Of a stretch of DNA of 31,936 nucleotides, positions 14,699 to 23,065 are shown one piece after another. The translations under genes and the position numbers were made by a program. The notes beneath the pieces were generated by a model. That model saw only the letters and a list, made by a program, of their open reading frames with translations. It was not told where the DNA came from and made no database searches. This DNA comes from an uncultured Clostridia bacterium (GTDB lineage: Bacteria; Bacillota; Clostridia; Oscillospirales; Butyricicoccaceae): NCBI GenBank assembly GCA_910589115.1, contig CAJUSB010000027.1, forward strand, positions 1-31,936, in the 5' to 3' direction. Numbering within the stretch: the stretch's first letter is position 1; each line of letters begins with the position of its first letter.

Positions 14699-16792
14699 TC
14701 AAATATTCAGGGTTTCGCAGACTGCTTTCAGTGTCTGGCGGTAGCATATCCATAGGATGAGGCTGAGCAGTGCCAGCACGCCGCCGCAGGCGGCCAATCC
14801 AACAATCTCGCTAAAGGTAAGCATCCCATCATTTGCCAACAGGATGATTGCCATGAACGTATACATAACAGCCCCGGCTATGATTGCCGGTATCAAATAG
14901 ACCTTGGAAACCTGCCCGCGTACTGACCGGAACAAGTAACTGCGGTTTGCACCCAGCTTGCGGAGATCCTCGTACACCTGCCGGTTATTCAGGGCAATCG
15001 AACGGCAGCGCGTATATCCAATCAAAACAACTGCAATATAGCACACAACGGCAACATAGAGGAACACAGTAATAAACACAGCCATGGTACTCACAGCTTC
15101 AGCACGGTTGAAAGCGCGGAATGAGGGCATATATTTCGCATTCACCCGGAACATGCTGCTGTCCCGGCGCTCGGAACTGACCTGTTCGTCATATTTTTCT
15201 ATGAGATATTCTCCGTACTGCATGATACAGCGGTCGCGTCCGATCTGGTTCCAGCTGGCTTCGTGGAAGGTCTCCGGCCCCATGCGGTCCAGAAAGGTAT
15301 GGAATAAACGCTTGTCGAAGCGATAGCACGCAGTATCTTCACCACTGGTGTTAAAAACGACATAAGTCTCCCGATAATCGTCTGGCAGGCCTGCCGCCAG
15401 ACGCGCATAGTCCGCATCGTTCATAATAAATGCGTCGCTTGCAAATTCGGTGTAGCGCAGGTCACAGGTCACTTTTGCTTCCAGACGTTCCCCGGTGATG
15501 GTGTTCGTCACAATGGAAGTGCCATAGCCCGAACCGTAAATCGGTTCCGCGCCGTCCGTGTTCATAAACGTACAGAGTTCCCCCTGGTTAAGGTTAAGAT
15601 GCTCCCCGGTCAGCTGTGCAAAAGCCGATTCGGAGAAAAACAGCTGTCCGTCCAGTATTTCATGATATTCCTCGTACCAGCTGTTCCCATCCTCTACGTG
15701 TTCATTTCCATCAACAGCCAGCAGGATACACTCCGCCTCTTGATATCCAAGGATTTCAACCGCTTCCTCACCGGCTATTGCACGGATTTCCGCCTGTGAG
15801 GGTGCGTCCTGATCCATACGGTAATGGAACAGATTGTCGAAATGCAGCGCATTGGTCCCCATCACATTCCCAAGCGCGGTAACAGGTGTATAAAAAGATG
15901 CAAAGTAAGCGCCTGCCAGCAGCAGCGTCATTACCAGCATATTCCTGACGGTTTGCCGTCCCTGGAATTTCATCATGGAATGCGTAATGATGTTTTTATA
16001 ATACCCTGTGCCACCGCGCCAGCCATTTACGACCGTGTGCAGCAGGATCATATAAATGCCTGCGAGCAGCGGCAGATAAAAGATATTCTCCCAGCCTCCG
16101 GGGTAATAGTGAAGCTGTAAAATGATAAAAATCGGAACAAAATAACCTGCAAGGCCGCCGATGATGCAAAGCAGGATACCAACCCATCCGAACCAGCGCG
16201 GGACATCACGGACAGGTTCGCTTTTGCGCTGTTCACTGATGATATCAATAATATTCGTCCGGCGGATAAACCGCGCAGCCATCAGGAAAAGTGCAAGAAT
16301 GATAAATGCCGAAAATACAGCGGCAATCCCGAAGCAGCCCGCACCGAAATGAAAGACCATTTCCTCCGTATCAACCAAAAATATCCGGAACAGCTGCCAG
16401 ATCCCCATAGCGAGTGGCACGCCGCAAACTGCGCCCGCCGCGCACGAAATCAGGGAAATCACTGCCAGCTCCCGATAGAGTACCCTCCGAAGAAGAGGCT
16501 TGGATACGCCTAATGCCATAAAAGTACCCATTTCACGGGATTTGAAGCGGAAAAACAGGCCTGCTGCATACAGTGTGAACGCTGCACAGCCAATCACTGC
16601 CAAGGTAAAAATCATATAAAGCTGCTTGCGCGAGTCGCCGCCCTCCGGCAGTACGTTCAACATGGTGGGGGAACGTATGATCGCTGCATAAGAGGTAATC
16701 AGCAGCACCGAAACAAAATCGCAGAAAACCAGAAGCCCATATTGCGCACGGTTTTTCCGGCGCAGGGTGCGGTATACGTCTTGAAAGGTCAT
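14699..16792 (-). CDS. FtsX-like ABC transporter permease (BceB-like)
   Basis: A 697-residue permease with the BceB arrangement: about ten membrane helices (near 22-42, 58-82, 107-130, 152-175, 203-225, 230-255, 285-305, then 590-615, 640-660, 670-690) and a large extracellular domain of about 280 residues between helices 7 and 8. FtsX-type features include RFKSREMGTFMALGVSK after helix 2. BceAB-type transporters protect against peptide antibiotics such as bacitracin and also signal to a paired histidine kinase. The ATP-binding subunit is encoded 5 nt upstream. No two-component system is present nearby, so the export-versus-sensing role is open. The ATG at 16792 is the only sensible start. 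Confidence 0.85.
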   Translation of the reverse strand: MTFQDVYRTLRRKNRAQYGLLVFCDFVSVLLITSYAAIIRSPTMLNVLPEGGDSRKQLYMIFTLAVIGCAAFTLYAAGLFFRFKSREMGTFMALGVSKPLLRRVLYRELAVISLISCAAGAVCGVPLAMGIWQLFRIFLVDTEEMVFHFGAGCFGIAAVFSAFIILALFLMAARFIRRTNIIDIISEQRKSEPVRDVPRWFGWVGILLCIIGGLAGYFVPIFIILQLHYYPGGWENIFYLPLLAGIYMILLHTVVNGWRGGTGYYKNIITHSMMKFQGRQTVRNMLVMTLLLAGAYFASFYTPVTALGNVMGTNALHFDNLFHYRMDQDAPSQAEIRAIAGEEAVEILGYQEAECILLAVDGNEHVEDGNSWYEEYHEILDGQLFFSESAFAQLTGEHLNLNQGELCTFMNTDGAEPIYGSGYGTSIVTNTITGERLEAKVTCDLRYTEFASDAFIMNDADYARLAAGLPDDYRETYVVFNTSGEDTACYRFDKRLFHTFLDRMGPETFHEASWNQIGRDRCIMQYGEYLIEKYDEQVSSERRDSSMFRVNAKYMPSFRAFNRAEAVSTMAVFITVFLYVAVVCYIAVVLIGYTRCRSIALNNRQVYEDLRKLGANRSYLFRSVRGQVSKVYLIPAIIAGAVMYTFMAIILLANDGMLTFSEIVGLAACGGVLALLSLILWICYRQTLKAVCETLNI

Positions 16793-16797
16793 GGTTA

Positions 16798-17544
16798 TTA
16801 TCCCTCCGTCCCGTTCATCTCACGGATTACATTCAACAGTGCGTCCTGGAAATCCATGCGGCTGCCAGACTTGGTGAGTGTGCGGTATACCACGCCGTCC
16901 CGCAGGATAATCACGCGGTCGCAGAAGGACGCCGAAAAGCTGTCATGCGTAACCATAAATATAGTTGCCCCCAGCCCCTTCTGGGCCTCCTGAAAGGCCT
17001 CAATAACGGCACGGCTTGATTTGGAATCCAGATTGCCGGTCGGCTCATCCGCCAGAATCAGATAGGGATTGTTGATTAGGGCGCGTGCGACCGCCGTGCG
17101 CTGCTTTTCACCGCCGGAGATTTCTGCCGGATACTTTTTCGCAATGTGGGCGATACCAAACAGCTGCATCAGCCGTCCAGCGCTTTCATGCATATCACTG
17201 CTTGTGCGGCCTGCGATAATACGCGGCAAAATAATATTCTCCTGTACAGTCAGTCCATCCAGCAGCATAAAATCCTGAAAGACAAAACCCAATTTTTGAT
17301 TGCGGACCCGTGCTAATTCGGCTTCATCCAACTGGGCCAGTGTCTGATCTCCCAGCGTGATCTGTCCGCCGTCAAAGGGGATGTAACAGGAAATACAGTT
17401 GAGCAGTGTGGTCTTACCGGAGCCTGATGGGCCCATTACGGCGACAAATTCGCCATCCTCGACCGTAAAAGATACCCCTTTGAGCACCTCATAGGTATTT
17501 TTTGCGGTTTGATAGGATTTGTGCAGTTCGTTTACAGTCAACAT
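16798..17544 (-). CDS. ABC transporter ATP-binding protein (BceA/LolD-like)
   Basis: A 248-residue ATPase of the MacB/LolD/BceA class. Walker A GPSGSGKTT (38-46), Q-loop VFQDFMLLDGLTV, signature SGGEKQR (143-149; Glu replaces the common Gln), Walker B LILADEPTGNLD (162-173), H-loop His200 in VTHDSFS. It powers the permease encoded immediately downstream. The start at 17544 (MLTVNELHKSY) is supported by GAGAGGAG ten bases upstream; the earlier ATG at 17565 overlaps that site and is rejected. The TraX-like gene ends 57 nt upstream on the same strand, so read-through from its promoter is possible. Confidence 0.92.
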   Translation of the reverse strand: MLTVNELHKSYQTAKNTYEVLKGVSFTVEDGEFVAVMGPSGSGKTTLLNCISCYIPFDGGQITLGDQTLAQLDEAELARVRNQKLGFVFQDFMLLDGLTVQENIILPRIIAGRTSSDMHESAGRLMQLFGIAHIAKKYPAEISGGEKQRTAVARALINNPYLILADEPTGNLDSKSSRAVIEAFQEAQKGLGATIFMVTHDSFSASFCDRVIILRDGVVYRTLTKSGSRMDFQDALLNVIREMNGTEG

Positions 17545-17601
17545 TTTGAAAAAACTCCTCTCCATATGGTTTCTTCTATCAAATAATTGGAATGAAACTG
17601 T

Positions 17602-18321
17602 TTACCGGTGCAAAATTACCAGACGGATAAATGCAATCGCTGCAAGATGCACCGGATAAAATACATAAAAAATATATTTCGGTATTTTAGGACAAAGATT
17701 TGTGTGTCCATAAATAAGTGGTAACGACAGGGCAGCAAATATCTGACGGTCAAAGGAAAACGTACCGATTGCCAGCTCACCGCCATTGAACAGGCAGGGC
17801 AGCCAGAATAGGGCATTCAGCCCTAACCCCAAAAGCGGCTTGCTGCGGCAGAGGTAAAAAATCAACATTAAAATAATACCGTTTGCACTGTAGTCAAAGT
17901 TCCACCAACTGATCACAAAGAATGCTGCCGCGAAAATCAGCCATTTACGCTCCTTAAACGCCCAGACTGCAAGCAGGCTGATAAACAGTGTAAAAAATAT
18001 GTTCCAATTATATAATTCCGTCCGCCAATCATAAGGATGGAATGCCAGTATATAAAACGGCTGGGAAGCTATCGCAAAAATACCGAGCCGCAGCAAATAT
18101 CGTTTGATATCATGCGTGTAGAGCAGCCCAACCGTCATACAATAGCAGAACAGCGGGAATGCAATGCGTCCAATGATGCGGAATGCCTGTACCTCTGGGA
18201 AGAGCGCGCCTCCGACATGGTCAACCAGCATTGCCAGGCAGGCAATCAGCTTCAAAAAATTCGTATCCAGATTTGTTTCCAGCTTGGGCTGCACCGAAGC
18301 AGCCGTCTTCTCAGGTGTCAT
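17602..18321 (-). CDS. TraX-like integral membrane protein
   Basis: A 239-residue polytopic protein matching the TraX family: FLKLIACLAMLVDHVGGALFP, then RIIGRIAFPLFCYCMTVGLLYTHD and YLLRLGIFAIASQPFYILAF, followed by several further hydrophobic helices. TraX is named from F-plasmid pilin N-acetylation, but chromosomal Firmicute members are common and of unknown function, possibly membrane acyl or acetyl transferases; nothing here suggests conjugation. The start ATG at 18321 follows AGGAG (18333-18337); the frame extends upstream to 18534 but that part crosses the promoter. Confidence 0.82.
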   Translation of the reverse strand: MTPEKTAASVQPKLETNLDTNFLKLIACLAMLVDHVGGALFPEVQAFRIIGRIAFPLFCYCMTVGLLYTHDIKRYLLRLGIFAIASQPFYILAFHPYDWRTELYNWNIFFTLFISLLAVWAFKERKWLIFAAAFFVISWWNFDYSANGIILMLIFYLCRSKPLLGLGLNALFWLPCLFNGGELAIGTFSFDRQIFAALSLPLIYGHTNLCPKIPKYIFYVFYPVHLAAIAFIRLVILHR

Positions 18322-18355
18322 AGTGAATTTCTCTCCTGTTTGATTTCTTGCGTTT

Positions 18356-18384
18356 AATATATCAAAGGAATCAACGCAAGGCAA
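18356..18384 (-). promoter_or_regulatory. Sigma-A promoter of the TraX-like gene
   Basis: On the minus strand TTGCCT (18379-18384), 17-nt spacer, TATATT (18356-18361). Start of transcription near 18349 gives a leader of about 28 nt. Confidence 0.7.
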
Positions 18385-18425
18385 TCTGGCCTGGTCAAAC
18401 TTGTCGGCCAGATCGTCAAGTTTGG

Positions 18426-18459
18426 TATCTGATGTAATAAACTGCATATCTGATGTAAT
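18426..18459. repeat. Two 13-nt direct repeats upstream of the TraX promoter
   Basis: TATCTGATGTAAT at 18426-18438 and 18447-18459, 21 nt apart (two helix turns), about 45-75 bases upstream of the -35 box. The spacing suits a dimeric regulator, but no regulator is known. The rest of 18322-18572 shows no gene. Confidence 0.5.
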
Positions 18460-18566
18460 GTTTTGCAGGCGGAGGCAGGGGAGCATTCCATTTGTGATAA
18501 AAACCTGTATGCACAGGCTGCCACCTCCGCGCATCCACGTTTGCCATCTTGTGAATACGGGGTCTA

Positions 18567-18614
18567 AAAAAGCGGCGTTTCTGTTCGCCCTGTTACGGGA
18601 TGAAGAAACGCCGC
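18567..18614 (-). terminator. Terminator of the lrp-aminotransferase operon
   Basis: GCGGCGTTTCT (18573-18583) and AGAAACGCCGC (18604-18614) form an 11-bp stem; on the minus strand six T follow (18567-18572). It is 44 nt past the aminotransferase stop. Confidence 0.85.
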
Positions 18615-18657
18615 GTCTGCATTGTATTTCGTTTTATTTAATGGAGTACAGTTTATT

Positions 18658-19824
18658 TTACAGGGTTTTCAGGAAAGCCCGCAGCCGGTGGCAAGCCTCT
18701 CGCAGGTGGCTCATGGAATAGGAATAGGAAATGCGCACATGACCTTCTCCGGATTCTCCGAACGCTGAACCTGGCACAACGGCAACGCGCTGCTCCAACA
18801 GCAGGCGGCTGCAAAACTCCTCGCTTGTCAGCCCGCAGTCCGGTATATGGGGGAAAACATAAAAGGCCCCTTTGGGTTCAAAACAGCTCATGCCGATATC
18901 CCGCAGCTCAGAGACAAGGAAGCGCCGCCGGATATCGTACTGTTTGCGCATATGTGTAACTTCCTCGTCACAGGAACGGATTGCTTCAATCCCGGCAAAC
19001 TGGGCGGTTGTCGGGGCACACATAATGCCAAACTGATGCAGCTTGCAAATCTGGGTCATAAGCTCGCGCGGGCCAAGCGCCCAGCCGAGCCGCCATCCGG
19101 TCATGGCATAGGATTTAGAGAAGCCGTCAATTACAATCGTGCGTTCCCTCATACCGGGCAACTCGGCAAAACATACGTGACGATCCTCATAGGTCAGGGA
19201 ACAGTAGATTTCATCCGAAATAACGGCAATGTTGGTATTTCGGAGCACGGCTGCAATGGCTTCCAGCTCGTCGCGTGTCATAATCGCGCCGGTCGGGTTA
19301 TTCGGATACGGCAAAATCAGCAGCTTGGTCTTGGGTGTGATTGCCGCACGGAGGGTTTCCGGTGTAAGCTTAAACTGGTCTTTTTCATAGGTTGGCAGAG
19401 GGACCGGCACACCGCCCGCCATAATGGTCAGCGGCGTATAGCAGACAAAGGAAGGCTCGGGAATCAGCACTTCATCGCCAATGGATACTATTGCGCGAAT
19501 GGCATTATCGATGCCTTCGCTGCCGCCAACTGTCACTAAAACTTCTTTATCCGGGCTGTAGGACAGGCCGTACCTTCGCTGTACGAGTCCGGCAATTTCG
19601 CGGCGCAGGTCAGCCAGGCCCCAGTTGGAGGTGTAAAAGGTCTTCCCTTTTTCGAGCGACTGAATGCCTGCGCGCCGAATCTGCCAGGGCGTTTCAAAGT
19701 CTGGCTCGCCGACCCCCAGGGAGATCACATCCTGCATGGTTGCGGCGTAATCAAAAAATTTACGGATACCGGACGGCTTTACGACCTTGACGCGCTCGGA
19801 AAGCAGAGAATCATAATCGAGCAT
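18658..19824 (-). CDS. PLP-dependent class I/II aminotransferase
   Basis: A 388-residue fold-type I aminotransferase transferring amino groups between amino acids and 2-oxo acids. The PLP-binding lysine is Lys237 in GFSKSYAMTGWRLG; YPNNPTG (173-179) holds the substrate-binding Asn and SDEIY (203-207) the pyridine-binding Asp and Tyr. The last Arg for the substrate carboxylate is in GHVRISYSYS. The sequence is of the AspC/PatA-like bacterial aromatic/aspartate group; exact substrate cannot be read from it. The start is one base after the stop of the Lrp-family gene, so they are translationally coupled and the regulator very probably controls this operon in response to an amino acid. Confidence 0.92.
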   Translation of the reverse strand: MLDYDSLLSERVKVVKPSGIRKFFDYAATMQDVISLGVGEPDFETPWQIRRAGIQSLEKGKTFYTSNWGLADLRREIAGLVQRRYGLSYSPDKEVLVTVGGSEGIDNAIRAIVSIGDEVLIPEPSFVCYTPLTIMAGGVPVPLPTYEKDQFKLTPETLRAAITPKTKLLILPYPNNPTGAIMTRDELEAIAAVLRNTNIAVISDEIYCSLTYEDRHVCFAELPGMRERTIVIDGFSKSYAMTGWRLGWALGPRELMTQICKLHQFGIMCAPTTAQFAGIEAIRSCDEEVTHMRKQYDIRRRFLVSELRDIGMSCFEPKGAFYVFPHIPDCGLTSEEFCSRLLLEQRVAVVPGSAFGESGEGHVRISYSYSMSHLREACHRLRAFLKTL

Positions 19825-19825
19825 G

Positions 19826-20311
19826 TCAAATCAGGACCTCTCTCTCATCGAACTGCTGCGGATCATAATTCACGCCCTGTTCCTTATATTTTTTCAGGAT
19901 AAAGTGAGTTGAAGTTGACTGTACATGCTCCATAGGTGCGAGCTGATCAAAAACGAACCGGGCGATATCACTCATTGAGCGGCCGTTGATGATGACGGTC
20001 AGATCGAATGCGCCGCTCATTAAATAGACGCTTTCGACCTGGCGGTGGGAATAGATATCACGGGCGATCTGATCAAAGCCCATTGCTTTTTCGGGGCTAA
20101 TTTTGACCTCAATCAGGGCAGTAATCAACTCTTTATCGGTCTTTTCCCAGTCAATCATAGCTTTATAGGCGAGGATTGTTTTATCCTTTTCATATGCTCG
20201 GATGGCTGCTGAGACCTCCTCCTCGGTGCTGTCCACCATATCGGCGAGCTGGGCGGGGGTCAGGCGCGCGTCTTCACTCAGAAGCGCGAGTATCCGTTCT
20301 GAATTCTTCAT
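19826..20311 (-). CDS. Lrp/AsnC family transcriptional regulator
   Basis: A 161-residue regulator. The N-terminal HTH covers about 1-55 (ILALLSEDARLTPAQLADMV with STEEEVSAAIRAYEKDKTI), and the ligand-binding RAM domain covers about 62-145 (ELITALIEVKISPEK, VESVYLMSGAFDLTVIINGRS, STSTHFILKKYK). Such proteins sense amino acids as octamers. The start at 20311 is preceded by GGAGG (20321-20325); an upstream ATG at 20350 lies without a site. It is the first gene of a two-gene unit with the aminotransferase. A family B repeat lies just upstream and no clear promoter is visible between them. Confidence 0.92.
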   Translation of the reverse strand: MKNSERILALLSEDARLTPAQLADMVDSTEEEVSAAIRAYEKDKTILAYKAMIDWEKTDKELITALIEVKISPEKAMGFDQIARDIYSHRQVESVYLMSGAFDLTVIINGRSMSDIARFVFDQLAPMEHVQSTSTHFILKKYKEQGVNYDPQQFDEREVLI

Positions 20312-20377
20312 AAATGGTTTCCTCCTTATTCGAGATTTCTGTCCGGTCATATCCGCGAACGGCTGCGTTACGAGGGC

Positions 20378-20537
20378 GGCGGCCCTACGCGGGCAGCGGC
20401 AGGGCGCCGCCCTGCACCCGCGATTTTTTTGTAAAAAAATCGAGTAAAAACTTTTTCACCGCTGCGGCGGGGGAAGGGGTGCATTCACATTCCCTTCTGC
20501 CTGCTGCCCCGCCCGCCAAAAGGAGGGCGGGCGGGGT
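20378..20537 (+). repeat. Family B intergenic repeat, copy 2
   Basis: Contains GGGCAGCGGCAGGGCGCCGC, CCTGCACCCGCG, the A/T palindrome (arms 20421-20430 and 20433-20442), CCGCTGCGGCGGGGG, CTGCCTGCTGCCCCGCCCGCC and the closing hairpin CCCCGCCCGCC-aaaagga-GGGCGGGCGGGG. It occupies the divergent gap between lrp and the TrpR-like gene. Confidence 0.85.
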
Positions 20538-20631
20538 GATATAGTGCGGCGGAAATGTTCATCCGTGAATATATGCAGAACAGGTTCTATTATAGCACAT
20601 CTTTCGTCAAAACAAAAGTCTTTGAAACAGG

Positions 20632-20660
20632 TTTACTTTTCAAATTTCCTATGATAAAAT
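20632..20660 (+). promoter_or_regulatory. Probable promoter of the TrpR-like gene
   Basis: TTTACT (20632-20637), 17-nt spacer, TAAAAT (20655-20660). Transcription from it would give a leader of about 180 nt that includes a family A repeat. Confidence 0.55.
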
Positions 20661-20711
20661 AGAAACAGCATAAAGCGTAGAAAGCAGCATACGGATAACC
20701 CTCGTCTAAAA

Positions 20712-20767
20712 CCCCCGTCCCGCCCGCAGGCGAGGAATGGGAGTCCAGAGGGACGATGTCCCTCTGG
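20712..20767 (-). repeat. Family A intergenic repeat, copy 3 (reverse orientation)
   Basis: GTCCCGCCCGCAGGCGAGGA, ATGGGAGT, then the hairpin CCAGAGGGAC (20745-20754) / GTCCCTCTGG (20758-20767). The part after the hairpin (GTGCCCGCCGCAGAGGCGCGG) is diverged. It lies between the promoter and the ribosome-binding site of the TrpR-like gene. Confidence 0.8.
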
Positions 20768-20847
20768 TGCCCGCCGCAGAGGCGCGGGGCCGGGGCAGCG
20801 CCCCGATGCCGCAGCTTTCTGCGAATGAAAAAAAGGAGGCTGGTCTG

Positions 20848-21144
20848 TTGAACAGCAAACTGAAGGATGCAGGGATGGATGAATTGTTTCGCGGCGTGCT
20901 TTCGCTGCAAAGCCTTGAGGAATGCTATAATTTTTTTGAGGATCTCTGTACCATTACCGAGCTGCGGGCGATGGAACAGCGCTTTGAGGTCGCCAAAATG
21001 CTCGATGACGGGCGGATCTACAGCGACATCGTGCGCGAAACGGGCGCAAGCACCGCAACCATCAGCCGCGTCAACAAATGCCTGACCTACGGCACCGACG
21101 GATACCGAAACGTGCTCGACCGCCTGAAAAATCAGCATGAATAG
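20848..21144 (+). CDS. TrpR/YerC/YecD-family DNA-binding protein
   Basis: A 98-residue Trp-repressor-like HTH protein of the YerC/YecD group found throughout Firmicutes. Typical segments: LYDLCTI-type FFEDLCTITELRAMEQRFEVAKML, GRIYSDIVRETGASTATISRVNKCL with the recognition helix STATISRVNK, and GTDGYRNVLDRL. No tryptophan operon is nearby and the ligand, if any, is unknown. The TTG at 20848 is selected because AGGAGG (20834-20839) lies eight bases before and the length matches the family; the longer frame from 20737 runs through the repeat. Its stop overlaps the methyltransferase start by 8 nt. Confidence 0.88.
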   Translation: MNSKLKDAGMDELFRGVLSLQSLEECYNFFEDLCTITELRAMEQRFEVAKMLDDGRIYSDIVRETGASTATISRVNKCLTYGTDGYRNVLDRLKNQHE

Positions 21145-21877
21145 TTACCGTTTCCTTTCCGCTTATTATGACCGCTTTACTCGCGATGTTGGCTATCCGC
21201 AATGGGCCGACTACTGCGTCCAGCGGTTCCAAGAGGCCGGGATTGCGCCTGCAATCGTGCTCGACCTCGCCTGCGGCACCGGCCGGCTTTGTGCTGAACT
21301 CGCTGCACGCGGCTATGATATGATCGGCGTAGATGCTTCGGCAGAAATGCTGATGCAGGCGATGAACCGCACGCTTGAGCTGTCGCCTCGTCCGCTGTTC
21401 CTGCACCAACGCATGGAGCAGCTTGATCTCTATGGCACAGTCGGGGCTTGCTTGTGTTGCCTTGACAGTGTCAATTATGTGACTGATCCGCACGCCCTGC
21501 AAGAGGCGTTCCGGCGTGTTGCGCTTTTCCTTGAGCCTGGCGGGCTTTTCCTCTTTGACGCTAATACCGAGGAAAAATTTGCCCGCATAAACGGGGAGGT
21601 TTACCTGCGTGAAGCGGATGACGTTTACTGCGTCTGGCAGGCGGCGCTGGAGGGGCGGCGCTGTACCTATTCCTTTGACCTGTTTGCGCGCCAGGAAAAC
21701 GGCCTGTGGTCTCGGGAAGAGGAAACCCATGAGGAGCGTGTGTACCCGCAGGATGAGCTGATTGCCATGCTGGAAAAAGCCGGATTCATTGACATTGAGT
21801 GCCGCTTTGAGCCATTGCTCGCGCCCGTAGACGGGCAGCGGGACCGTCTGTTTTATTCTGCACGAAAAAAGAGCTGA
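21137..21877 (+). CDS. Class I SAM-dependent methyltransferase
   Basis: A 246-residue Rossmann-fold methyltransferase. Motif I VLDLACGTGRL (41-51) binds S-adenosylmethionine, GVDASAEML (64-72) supplies the acidic residue for the ribose, and LCCLDSVNYV and PGGLFLFDANT mark motifs IV-VI. YDRFTRDVGYPQWADY at the N-terminus is characteristic of a clostridial group of uncharacterised methyltransferases. The target is unknown. It overlaps the TrpR-like gene by 8 nt, and hslO follows after 59 nt. Confidence 0.88.
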   Translation: MNSYRFLSAYYDRFTRDVGYPQWADYCVQRFQEAGIAPAIVLDLACGTGRLCAELAARGYDMIGVDASAEMLMQAMNRTLELSPRPLFLHQRMEQLDLYGTVGACLCCLDSVNYVTDPHALQEAFRRVALFLEPGGLFLFDANTEEKFARINGEVYLREADDVYCVWQAALEGRRCTYSFDLFARQENGLWSREEETHEERVYPQDELIAMLEKAGFIDIECRFEPLLAPVDGQRDRLFYSARKKS

Positions 21878-21936
21878 CTTTGTCGGGAACCCGCGCAAAA
21901 TGGTCGAAATTGTATAAAAAGGATGAATAATCTGCC

Positions 21937-22818
21937 ATGAGTGATACGTTACTCCGCGCCATTACAAAGGACGCGGGAATTTTAATGTCAGCGGCTGTTA
22001 CGAGCGGGCTGGCCGAACAGGCGCGCATCATCCACCGGACGCTGCCGCTGGCCACTGCTGCGCTGGGCCGCACCCTGACGGCCGCTGCCATAATGGGCGA
22101 TCAGCTGAAATCGGGTGGTGCCGTCACCATCCAGGTGCGCGGGAACGGCCCGCTTGGCGCGGTTACGGCCATCGGAGAATCTGACGGTTTTGTCCGTGGC
22201 TATCTTCAAAACCCGGCCTGTGACCTTCCGCTGCGGGCGGACGGCAAGCTGGATGTTGGCGGCGGCATTGGTCAGGGCTACCTGATGGTCATTAAGGATA
22301 TCGGAGTAAAGGAGCCTGTGACGGGCACGGTTGCACTGGTAAACGGCGAAATCGCAGAAGATTTGACCCGTTATTTTGCGGAATCCGAGCAGCTGCCCTC
22401 AGCCTGCGCACTTGGAGTGCTTGTAAATACCGACCAATCGGTCAAGCAGGCGGGAGGTTATCTGGTGCAGCTGATGCCAGGGGTGACGGACAGCCAAATC
22501 AGCCGCCTGGAAGAAAACATTGCGCGTGCTGGCGCAATGACCGGCCTGCTGGACCGTGGCCTCACTCTGCCCGAAATCGTCCGCACAGTGCTGGATGGCT
22601 TTGACATTGAGCTGTTTGAGGAACGCACCATCGGCTACCGCTGCGGATGCAGCCGTCAAAAGGTCACGCGGGCACTCATCAGCCTGGGACGCACCGAGCT
22701 GCAAAAAATCATTGATGAAGAGGAACGCACCGAACTGACCTGCCAATTCTGCGACAAGGTATACCATTTTGACCGTGAAGAACTGAAAGTGCTCCTCGCC
22801 TCCGCCGTGCGGGACTGA
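21937..22818 (+). CDS. hslO: Hsp33 redox-regulated chaperone
   Basis: A 293-residue holdase chaperone switched on by oxidative unfolding. The C-terminal zinc centre is complete: C-x-C at 236/238 (YRCGCSRQK) and C-x-x-C at 269/272 (LTCQFCDKVY). The N-terminal domain has the conserved TVQVRGNGPLGAV-like stretch (TIQVRGNGPLGAVTA, 64-78) and DGFVRGY. In reduced cells zinc keeps it inactive; peroxide or bleach forms disulfides and exposes the client-binding surface. The ribosome-binding site is weak (AAAGGA about 13 bases upstream). A repeat-filled convergent gap follows. Confidence 0.95.
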   Translation: MSDTLLRAITKDAGILMSAAVTSGLAEQARIIHRTLPLATAALGRTLTAAAIMGDQLKSGGAVTIQVRGNGPLGAVTAIGESDGFVRGYLQNPACDLPLRADGKLDVGGGIGQGYLMVIKDIGVKEPVTGTVALVNGEIAEDLTRYFAESEQLPSACALGVLVNTDQSVKQAGGYLVQLMPGVTDSQISRLEENIARAGAMTGLLDRGLTLPEIVRTVLDGFDIELFEERTIGYRCGCSRQKVTRALISLGRTELQKIIDEEERTELTCQFCDKVYHFDREELKVLLASAVRD

Positions 22819-22841
22819 TTCGTTACGGCCAGCCTGGCGCA

Positions 22842-23000
22842 GCGGCCCTGCGCGGGCAGCGGCAGGGTTCTGCCCTGCACCCGCGATTTTTTTGTAAAAA
22901 AATCGAGTAAAAACTTTTTCTCCGCTGCGGCGGGGAATGGGTACGTTCATGCCCGTTTTTGCATACTGCCCCGCCCGACAAAAGGACATCGGGCGGGGCG
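22842..23000 (+). repeat. Family B intergenic repeat, copy 3
   Basis: GGGCAGCGGCAGGGTTCTGC, CCTGCACCCGCG, the A/T palindrome, GAGTAAAAACTTTTTC, CCGCTGCGGCGGGG and the closing hairpin CCCCGCCCGA-caaaaggaca-TCGGGCGGGG. It lies between convergent hslO and the EFR1-like gene and could terminate either transcript. Confidence 0.85.
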
Positions 23001-23065
23001 GTTTTATGCGGGATTCGATTTGAAAAAGGGTTTTGTGCATATGGCGCTATGGAGAAACGGGCAGC

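Noticed and set aside
17602..18321. Conjugation function for the TraX-like gene
   Set aside because: The family is widespread on chromosomes and no transfer genes are nearby.
18847..19539. 230-codon plus-strand open frame
   Set aside because: It is antisense to the aminotransferase, whose motifs are complete; a high-G+C shadow frame.
20202..20447. Open frame ending in ALHPRFFCKKIE, also seen at 9968-10177 and in similar form at 31139-31324
   Set aside because: The shared peptide comes from translating family B repeats; there is no ribosome-binding site and the frames overlap real genes.
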